Below are positions 1-4,811 of a stretch of 5,305 bases of DNA, in pieces. Source of the DNA: CBDUBS01 sp965365445 (GTDB lineage: Bacteria; Bacteroidota; Rhodothermia; Rhodothermales; DASSAV01). The stretch lies in assembly GCA_965365445.1 (NCBI GenBank), contig CBDUBS010000236.1, positions 1 to 5,305 on the forward strand, written 5' to 3'. The translations under genes and the position numbers were made by a program. Each line of letters opens with the position of its first letter. Position 1 is the first letter of the stretch. Under the pieces are notes generated by a model. The model was not told the DNA's origin. It did not search any database and saw only the letters and a program-made list of their open reading frames with translations.

Positions 1-63
1 GTGCGGGATGACGTTTTGAGTGTGCGGGATGACGTTTTGAGTGTGCGGGATGACGATTCGAGT
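1..63. repeat. Three 21-bp tandem repeats at window start
   Basis: Three head-to-tail 21-bp units occupy 1-21, 22-42 and 43-63. The first two are identical and the third differs at a few bases near its end. Each unit begins GTGCGGGATGACG, which is the same sequence as the outer end of the inverted-repeat element at 88-207 (its right end reads GTGCGGGATGACG at 195-207). The array therefore looks like iterated ends of that element. It runs off the left edge, so the true copy number is unknown. The unit length is a multiple of three, so the array can be read as an open frame (VRDDVLS repeats), but nothing supports translation. Confidence 0.85.
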
Positions 64-87
64 GAGCCTCATCCTCCGCAAAAACTC

Positions 88-207
88 CGTCATCCCGGCC
101 CCTCCGCCGTCTACCGACGGCGGCAGCCGGGATCTCAGAAGGGATGGATGAAACCCTTACGAGATCCCGCATCAAGCCTGTCCCGCTTTGCGGGGTGCGG
201 GATGACG
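88..207 (-). repeat. Inverted-repeat-bounded dispersed element, copy A
   Basis: This 120-bp element is bounded by perfect 10-bp terminal inverted repeats: CGTCATCCCG at 88-97 and CGGGATGACG at 198-207. It contains nested hairpins. The strongest pairs ATCCCGGC (92-99) with GCCGGGAT (126-133) and, inside that, CCGCCGTC (104-111) with GACGGCGG (116-123). A second pairs the short arms CCCGC and GCGGG around 182-194. A related 104-bp copy lies at 3372-3475 in the opposite orientation. The strand given is the one on which copy A reads parallel to copy B. It has no coding capacity and resembles a small non-autonomous (MITE- or REP-like) intergenic repeat. It lies downstream of gnd. Whether it is mobile, or acts as an RNA structure, cannot be told from one window. 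Confidence 0.85.
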
Positions 208-250
208 GATTTGTGATGGAGTATAAAAGGGGATTTTGTCAACCTCAACA

Positions 251-288
251 GATCCCGCATCGAGCCTTTCCTTCCCGTGGCGGGAAGG
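251..288. repeat. Partial element fragment and perfect hairpin
   Basis: Positions 251-267 repeat 163-179 of the neighbouring element (GATCCCGCATC, then A or G, then AGCCT) with one mismatch, so this is a fragment of that element or a related one. It is followed by a perfect hairpin with arms CCTTCCCG (270-277) and CGGGAAGG (281-288) and a 3-nt loop. The sequence just after it (287-310) repeats GGGGTGG on both sides of a short GC-rich spacer. This gives the impression of a second family of dispersed repeat running on to about 372. No gene is visible here. Confidence 0.5.
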
Positions 289-331
289 GGTGGCCGCAGG
301 CCGGGGTGGTTGCCCTTCCGCCGGAAACGTC

Positions 332-373
332 GGGGCCGCCGCCCCCCTGAAAAGGAGAGGGGGCGACGGCCCT
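332..373 (-). terminator. Probable transcription terminator hairpin after gnd
   Basis: A strong GC-rich stem-loop lies about 35 nt beyond the gnd stop codon, in the direction of gnd transcription. The arms are approximately 335-348 and 358-370, with one wobble pair and one bulged base, and can be extended by two or three pairs to 332-373. The loop (349-357) is purine-rich on the plus strand and reads as pyrimidine-rich in the transcript. There is no clean U-tract after the stem, only a short TTT, so intrinsic termination is plausible but not certain. The hairpin may instead belong to the dispersed repeat region that follows. Confidence 0.4.
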
Positions 374-406
374 CTGTTCGAACCACTTCACCTCGGGGCG
401 TTGCGA

Positions 407-1825
407 TCAGGTGGCCTGGCTGCGGTTCCACTCCGTGTGGAACTTGCCCTCGCGGTCGGTGCGCTGGTAGGTGTGCGCCCCGAAGTAGTCGCGCTGGGCC
501 TGGAGCAGGTTGGCCGGCAGGCGCTCGGTGCGGTAGCTGTCGTAGTAGGCGAGCGAGGCGCTCATGGCCGGGGCCGGGATGCCCAGCTCGATGGCGGTTT
601 GCATGACGTGCCGCCAGGCGTCCTGCCGCTTGTTGACGGCGTCCTGGAAGAACGGCGCCAGCAGGAGGTTGGGCAGGTCGGGGGTTTCGGTGAACGCCAG
701 CGCGATGTCGTTCAGGAAGCGGGCCCGGATGATGCAGCCCCCGCGCCACAGCCGGGCGATGGCGGCGTAATCCAGGTTGTAGCCGTATTCCTCGGAGGCG
801 GCCCGAAGCATGCTCATGCCCTGCGCGTAGGAGCAGATTTTGGATGCGTACAGGGCGTCCCCCACGGCCTCGATGAAGGCGGATGTATCCCCCTGGTACG
901 TTTTATCCGGCCCGCGGAGCTGCTTCGAGGCCTCGACGCGTTCGGCTTTGTAGGCGGAGATGATGCGGGCCTCGAGCGCCGCGTTGATGGTGGGCGTGGG
1001 CACGCCGAGATCCATCGCGTCCTGAGAGGTCCACTTCCCGGTGCCTTTCTGCCCGGCCTTGTCGAGGATGAACTCGATCATCGGGCGGTTCGTCTCCGGG
1101 TCGATCTGGGTGAAGATGTCCGCCGTGATCTCGATGAGGAAGGACGAGAGCACCCCCCGGTTCCAGCGGGCGAACACCTCGTGCAATTCGGCGGCGCTCA
1201 GGCCTACGGCCCGGTGGAGCAGGTCGTAGGCTTCGGCGATGAGCTGCATGTCGCCGTACTCGATCCCGTTATGCACCATCTTGACGTAGTGCCCGGAGCC
1301 GCGCGGCCCGATGTAGCTCACGCACGGCTCGCCGTCTACCTTCGCCGCGATGGCCTCGAAGATGGGCGCCACGATTTCGTAGGACTCCCGCTGGCCGCCG
1401 GGCATGATGGCCGGGCCTTTCCGCGCCCCTTCTTCGCCGCCCGAGACGCCGGTTCCGAGGTAGTTCAGGCCGAGCGCCGCCAGTTCTTCCGCCCGGCGCT
1501 CGGTGTCGCGGTAGTGCGAGTTGCCGCCGTCGATGATGGTGTCGCCGGGGCGCAGGTGCGGGATGAGGTTGTTGATGACGGCATCGACGGGCGCCCCGGC
1601 GGGCACGAGCATCATGACGGTGCGCGGCTCCCGGAGGGAAGCGATGAAGGATTCGATGTCCTCCGCCCCGCTCACTTTCTGCTCATCGCCCTCGGCGCGC
1701 AGGGCCTGCACTTTCCCCAGGTCCGTGTCGAACCCGGCGACCGAGTACCCGTGGTCCGCCATGTTGAGCAGGAGGTTGCGGCCCATGACACCCAGGCCGA
1801 CCAGACCGATATCGTATTTTTCCAT
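407..1825 (-). CDS. gnd: 6-phosphogluconate dehydrogenase (decarboxylating), probably NAD-preferring
   Basis: Cytosolic enzyme of the oxidative pentose phosphate pathway: 6-phosphogluconate + NAD(P)+ gives ribulose 5-phosphate + CO2 + NAD(P)H. The 472-residue product has normal family length. The N-terminal Rossmann domain carries the GLGVMGRN nucleotide motif (10-17). Substrate-site motifs are GTGVSGGEEGA (124-134) and the catalytic block with K182, H185, N186 and E189. The helical C-terminal domain contains KGTGKW (260-265) and the conserved tail with R445 and H451. Start: the frame stays open 36 codons further upstream, into larA, but M1 at 1825 begins the family homology and has AAAAGG 7 nt upstream. 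It is the second gene of an operon, 34 nt after the LarA-like gene. Odd point: residues 33-36 are D-T-D-L where the E. coli NADP enzyme has N-R-S-R. Loss of the Arg and gain of an acidic residue at the end of beta-strand 2 suggests NAD use (inference). Confidence 0.97.
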   Translation of the reverse strand: MEKYDIGLVGLGVMGRNLLLNMADHGYSVAGFDTDLGKVQALRAEGDEQKVSGAEDIESFIASLREPRTVMMLVPAGAPVDAVINNLIPHLRPGDTIIDGGNSHYRDTERRAEELAALGLNYLGTGVSGGEEGARKGPAIMPGGQRESYEIVAPIFEAIAAKVDGEPCVSYIGPRGSGHYVKMVHNGIEYGDMQLIAEAYDLLHRAVGLSAAELHEVFARWNRGVLSSFLIEITADIFTQIDPETNRPMIEFILDKAGQKGTGKWTSQDAMDLGVPTPTINAALEARIISAYKAERVEASKQLRGPDKTYQGDTSAFIEAVGDALYASKICSYAQGMSMLRAASEEYGYNLDYAAIARLWRGGCIIRARFLNDIALAFTETPDLPNLLLAPFFQDAVNKRQDAWRHVMQTAIELGIPAPAMSASLAYYDSYRTERLPANLLQAQRDYFGAHTYQRTDREGKFHTEWNRSQAT

Positions 1826-1832
1826 GTTCTTA

Positions 1833-1838
1833 CCTTTT
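1833..1838 (-). promoter_or_regulatory. Ribosome binding site of gnd
   Basis: Read on the minus strand this is AAAAGG, 7 nt before the ATG at 1825. It lies inside the 34-nt gap between the LarA-like stop codon and gnd. It fixes the gnd start at 1825 against the upstream in-frame codons that would overlap the larA-like gene. It also means gnd has its own translation initiation signal rather than relying on strict coupling. Confidence 0.6.
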
Positions 1839-1859
1839 GCGTTTAGTGCGGATGGCCGA

Positions 1860-3131
1860 TCACTTCTTGAGACGGTACAGGATTTCTCCGGCGTGGGGAA
1901 CGACGAGGATGCCGTCCTCCTCCCGGTTGGCAAAGTCGTCCGGGTTGATGTCAGCCGGGTCCCGGTACCCGACGTTGATGCGGCGGCAGCGCTCGGGGCC
2001 TATCCGGGTCGCCAGGGTCACCTGCACCCGGGGAGTCTCCACCCCGTCCTCCCAGGCTCCGGCTCCTTTCAGGTGCGTCGAGTGGGCCAGCACCCCCCAG
2101 GGGTAGTCCTTGAAGCGGTCCCACTGTTTCACGAAATAATCGCGGACGTGATACCCGATTTCGTCCAGCACCTTGCCGTGCGTATAGGAGACTTCCGAAA
2201 TGTGCGGCGCGTAGATGATGACCTCGCCCCCGTCGGCGGCCACCGGCTCCATCTTGTACATTCCCTTCGCGCCGGTCCAGATGTCGTCGTACATCTCGGG
2301 CATCACCGAGAGGATCTGCCGGTACGGGCGATCCACGTATTTCACGTGCACCTGCGCCGAGAGGTCGGCGGCGTCGGACCAGGCTTCCTCCGTGGTTCCC
2401 GCGTACAGCCCGTGCAGGTTACGCCCCTTCACGACCATGCAGAACGCCGTTTTGGGCCGGTCGATGAAGGAGGCCGCTTTGTTGATGACGGCCCGGACGG
2501 GGGTGTGCTTCGTGCCGATGATCTCGTAGTTGGTGATGAGCGCCCCCAGCCAGTGGGTGAAGTTGATGACCTCCGGGCCGCTGATGCCGGGGAAGAAGTA
2601 CTTGTTGCCGCCGGAGAACCCGGCCACCTCGTGCGGGAATACGGGGCCGCAGATGATGATGTGGTCGTAGTCGAACACCTTGCGGTTCACCCGCACGTCC
2701 ACATCGAGCGGGAGCATCCCGTTGGAGAGGGCGGCCGTCTCCTCGGCGGTTATTTTCCCGGCCGTGAGGAGGGTTTCGGCCAGGTCCCATCGGTGGTTGA
2801 AGATGGGTACGTCGGCGTAGTCGGTGGCCCGTTCCCCCGCCGTGATGCCCACCAGTTTGTTGATGGCGTCGTCGCTCATGGGCTGGTGCGTCCCGAGCGC
2901 GATCAGGAAGTCCAGCGCGGCGGCGCGGCCCCTGAGGTGTTTGACGATGAGGCGGAACAGCGTCGGGACGGGCCCGGTGCGGGTGCCGTCCGGGATGATA
3001 ACGACGACGCGTTTGCCCGTGAGCGCCCAGTTTTCCAGGGCGCGGACTACGATGTCTTCGATCTGTTCGTCGTTGAGGAACGAATCCGGAGCGCCCCTGC
3101 CTACGACGGCGCTCGTGGTGGTGGTTTCCAT
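1860..3131 (-). CDS. larA: LarA-family nickel-pincer 2-hydroxyacid racemase/epimerase
   Basis: The 423-residue protein is of the LarA (DUF2088) type, almost exactly the length of Lactiplantibacillus LarA (about 424). Family enzymes use a lysine-tethered nickel-pincer nucleotide to invert the C2 centre of 2-hydroxy acids by hydride transfer. All key positions I can place are present: IPDGTR with D48 and R51, GTHQP with H82, and PHEVAGFSGGNK with H167 and K177, the presumed cofactor-attachment lysine. H193 in FTHW is the presumed Ni ligand. The spacings H167-K177 (10) and K177-H193 (16) match LarA H174-K184-H200. A C-terminal GAKGMYK segment (287-293) probably holds the substrate-site lysine. 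The start at 3131 precedes the conserved region and has AGG 5 nt upstream. It is the first gene of the operon with gnd. No cofactor-synthesis genes (larB, larC, larE) are in the window. The substrate is unknown: lactate is only one possibility, and the gnd neighbour hints at an aldonate such as gluconate. Confidence 0.88.
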   Translation of the reverse strand: METTTTSAVVGRGAPDSFLNDEQIEDIVVRALENWALTGKRVVVIIPDGTRTGPVPTLFRLIVKHLRGRAAALDFLIALGTHQPMSDDAINKLVGITAGERATDYADVPIFNHRWDLAETLLTAGKITAEETAALSNGMLPLDVDVRVNRKVFDYDHIIICGPVFPHEVAGFSGGNKYFFPGISGPEVINFTHWLGALITNYEIIGTKHTPVRAVINKAASFIDRPKTAFCMVVKGRNLHGLYAGTTEEAWSDAADLSAQVHVKYVDRPYRQILSVMPEMYDDIWTGAKGMYKMEPVAADGGEVIIYAPHISEVSYTHGKVLDEIGYHVRDYFVKQWDRFKDYPWGVLAHSTHLKGAGAWEDGVETPRVQVTLATRIGPERCRRINVGYRDPADINPDDFANREEDGILVVPHAGEILYRLKK

Positions 3132-3254
3132 ATGTGCCTGCTGCCTGTTGTCGCGAAGCGGTGACCCTGCCCGGCTCACCCCGAAAATCCGCTCCCATGA
3201 TACAGCACGGCGGGAGAAGAAAAAAGAACGGGCGCACGTCGGAAGGACAGGCGC

Positions 3255-3298
3255 CGCATGACGCACGGGGGCGGAATGACCGGCCGCCGTGTCATGCG
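3255..3298. repeat. Long imperfect palindrome upstream of larA
   Basis: The left arm CGCATGAC-(GC)-ACGG (3255-3268) pairs with the right arm CCGTGTCATGCG (3287-3298) apart from a 2-nt bulge. The inner GCGG (3271-3274) can pair with CCGC (3284-3287), leaving a loop of about 9 nt. It lies 124 nt upstream of the LarA-like start codon. It could be an operator, a structured 5' leader or another intergenic repeat. It is not followed by a T-run on either strand, so it does not look like a classical terminator. Confidence 0.55.
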
Positions 3299-3371
3299 TG
3301 CGCCCCGGGTCCGGCCCGATCCGCCATCTGTTCAGGTATGCAGCATCCCGTTTGATACCTCAACATAAACA

Positions 3372-3475
3372 CGTCATCCCGCACCCCGCCTTGCGGGCTC
3401 TGTTCAGGGTTTCATCAACCCCTCCTGAGATCCCGGCTGCCGCCGTCGGTAGATGGCGGGGGGGGCGGGATGACG
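3372..3475 (+). repeat. Inverted-repeat-bounded dispersed element, copy B
   Basis: This 104-bp copy is related to 88-207 but reads in the opposite direction. The ends are the same perfect 10-bp inverted repeats (CGTCATCCCG at 3372-3381, CGGGATGACG at 3466-3475). By hand alignment, the right-hand 70 bp match copy A at 64 positions and the left-hand 26 bp at 23. The middle is 16 nt shorter, which removes half of one hairpin. The internal hairpin is partly degraded where copy A's GACGGCGG arm partner has T for C and a G-run has formed. It sits between the divergent genes and has no coding content. Confidence 0.85.
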
Positions 3476-3717
3476 TTATAATGGTGAGGGGCCGGGGTAA
3501 CGAAAAAAGGGCGGCGGAAGGACGTACGGGGCGCCGGCGCGGGCGGGCAACGAAAGGATTACGCAACGGGGTCGTGGAAGCACCGATAAGTTGCAACCCT
3601 GTAGCGAAAAAGCAAGATTTTACCGTCATTCCCTGCTAACTTACGCCGGCGGCGTCCGAACGAGTATATAACAGGGCGGCGCAGCCGCGCTGCCGTTTCC
3701 ATCCGAGCCTGTACCCT

Positions 3718-4749
3718 ATGCCTGACCGTTCCATGCACGATTCCGGCCTTCGGTTCGCGTCGGATCTTCGACGTATACGTGAAGCCCGAGGGGTAACCAT
3801 CGAGCACCTGTATCAGGAGACGAAGATCCCGCAGAGCCTGCTGGAGTCTTTTGAAGAAACCGGGCTGTTCGACCACCCGATGTTCAACCGGGTGTACCTG
3901 CGGTCGTTCGTGCGGAATTATGCGGAAGTGGTAGGGATCGAGCCGGATGTGGCCGTGGCCGCCCTGGAAGAGGCGGTCGATGCCCGCTACGACGGTGGGC
4001 TGGAGCGCCGCTACCTATCCACCGGGGCGGCCGACGAAGCGGAACGGGCGGTGGAAGCGGAACCCGCCGCCGACCCCGTACCCGCGCCCCGTCAGGAACC
4101 GCCCCGTCAGGCCGCGCCGCCGCCCGGCGCCCCGGAGCGTCCTGCGCCGCCGCCCGTAACCGTCGCCCCGAAGCCGCCTGCTCGGGAAAGGGCCGCCCCG
4201 ATTCCGTCGGATCCCGCGGGAGAAACCCCCTGGTACGCGCAGTCTCCCGCGCCGGGAGCGCCCCTGGCGAAGCCGCGCCCCCGCTCCCGGCGGGATAGCA
4301 GCTGGGGCGGCTGGGTCGGGCTGGCCGTGGCGGCGCTGGTCATCGGCGGGGTCATCTGGCTGATCGTTCGGACGGTGCGCCTCCCGGAGCCGCCCCCCGC
4401 GGATACGGTAGCGGATACCACCGAGCAGCGCGAGACGCCCCTTGCCGCCGCGCCGGCCGAGCCGGTGAGCCTGCCGGATACGTTGCGCCTGACGATTACC
4501 GCGGAGGAGGATCGGTTGCAGGGCATTCGCGTCACCGTCGATGACGACGTGCGGCGGCCGTACTGGCTGGAACAGGGTACTTCGCGCACGTTCCGGTTCC
4601 GCGAGCGCATCATCGTCGAGAACCAGCTGGACCGGATGTCCCTCCAGGTGAACGACGCCGCCTATCCCGGAGATTTTCCGGACGAGCAGGGACGCATCGT
4701 AATCACGCGGGACAGCGTCCGGGCGAGGGCGGCTTCCCGCCGGGGATAG
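3718..4749 (+). CDS. rodZ: RodZ-like cell-shape protein (HTH domain, membrane helix, DUF4115-type domain)
   Basis: The 343-residue bitopic inner-membrane protein is of the RodZ type, the factor that links MreB filaments to the elongation machinery. An N-terminal helix-turn-helix domain of the RodZ kind (about 11-90) includes RREARGVTIEHLYQETKIP-like sequence and the FNRVYLRSFVRNYAEVVG helix (56-73), the segment that contacts MreB in characterised homologues. A Pro/Ala/Arg-rich, probably disordered linker covers about 105-195. A single membrane helix lies at about 197-217, preceded by basic residues, which predicts N-in topology. A C-terminal beta-rich domain (about 255-335) resembles DUF4115. 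E. coli RodZ has a much shorter cytoplasmic linker. The start is uncertain: ATG at 3718 or M6 at 3733, neither with a clear Shine-Dalgarno sequence. It lies 62 bp before ligA and may be cotranscribed with it. RodZ-specific function is inferred from architecture. Confidence 0.85.
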   Translation: MPDRSMHDSGLRFASDLRRIREARGVTIEHLYQETKIPQSLLESFEETGLFDHPMFNRVYLRSFVRNYAEVVGIEPDVAVAALEEAVDARYDGGLERRYLSTGAADEAERAVEAEPAADPVPAPRQEPPRQAAPPPGAPERPAPPPVTVAPKPPARERAAPIPSDPAGETPWYAQSPAPGAPLAKPRPRSRRDSSWGGWVGLAVAALVIGGVIWLIVRTVRLPEPPPADTVADTTEQRETPLAAAPAEPVSLPDTLRLTITAEEDRLQGIRVTVDDDVRRPYWLEQGTSRTFRFRERIIVENQLDRMSLQVNDAAYPGDFPDEQGRIVITRDSVRARAASRRG

Positions 4750-4772
4750 CGCCGATCCGGCATCCAATCCGA

Positions 4773-4792
4773 CGGCCGGCGCCAACCGGCCG
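4773..4792. repeat. GC-rich inverted repeat between rodZ and ligA
   Basis: CGGCCGG (4773-4779) pairs perfectly with CCGGCCG (4786-4792) around a 6-nt loop. It lies in the 62-bp gap after the rodZ-like stop codon. There is no following U-tract, so it is at best a weak terminator or pause site. It may instead affect translation of ligA, whose ATG is 20 nt downstream. Confidence 0.4.
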
Positions 4793-4811
4793 GAAATGCG
4801 TTTATCTTCCC

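Larger units (their letters stand above)
3132..3717. other. Divergent intergenic region between the larA-gnd operon and rodZ
   Basis: This 586-bp stretch separates the leftward operon from the rightward rodZ-like gene, so it should hold promoters for both. It contains the imperfect palindrome at 3255-3298 and dispersed element copy B at 3372-3475. Candidate promoter-like strings are weak. For the leftward operon there is TATCAT (minus strand, 3197-3202) behind a T-rich stretch. For rodZ there is TTGCAA inside the palindrome GTTGCAAC (3590-3597), and TATATAAC at 3665-3672. None has a convincing paired box, and none clearly fits the Bacteroidota TAnnTTTG type. Open frames crossing the region (for example 3289-3639 and 3360-3629 on opposite strands) run through the repeat and show no protein-like features. 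Confidence 0.6.

Noticed and set aside
1..63. CRISPR array
   Set aside because: The units are contiguous 21-mers with no variable spacers and match the end of a nearby dispersed element.
1..216. Possible small protein with VRDDVLS peptide repeats
   Set aside because: The frame comes from the 21-bp tandem DNA repeat and the inverted-repeat element. The repeat is also found outside any frame, so translation is unlikely.
236..1846. Plus-strand frame open for over 500 codons across gnd
   Set aside because: It is exactly antisense to a confidently identified gene. Its translation is Gly/Val/Asp/Arg-rich with no recognisable motif, as expected from the codon bias of a GC-rich genome.
1521..3164. 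Plus-strand frame open for over 500 codons across the LarA-like gene
   Set aside because: It is antisense to the LarA-like gene and the start of gnd, spanning two real genes. Its composition shows no domain or motif.
3477..3482. Perfect TATAAT just outside element copy B, suggesting a promoter carried by the element
   Set aside because: There is no -35-like hexamer at proper spacing, the equivalent site next to copy A lacks it, and the next gene starts more than 200 bp away.
3289..3639. Small open frames on both strands across element copy B
   Set aside because: They read through a non-coding inverted-repeat element and show neither protein-like composition nor a ribosome binding site.
4015..4785. 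Minus-strand open frame opposite rodZ
   Set aside because: It is antisense to the RodZ-like gene. Its Gly/Arg-rich translation mirrors the Pro/Ala linker and it has no independent support.
4803..4810. TATCTTCC before ligA as a Bacteroidota-type TAnnTTTG promoter element
   Set aside because: It ends 1 nt before the ATG, so transcription would start at or inside the start codon, and there is no upstream TTTG partner.
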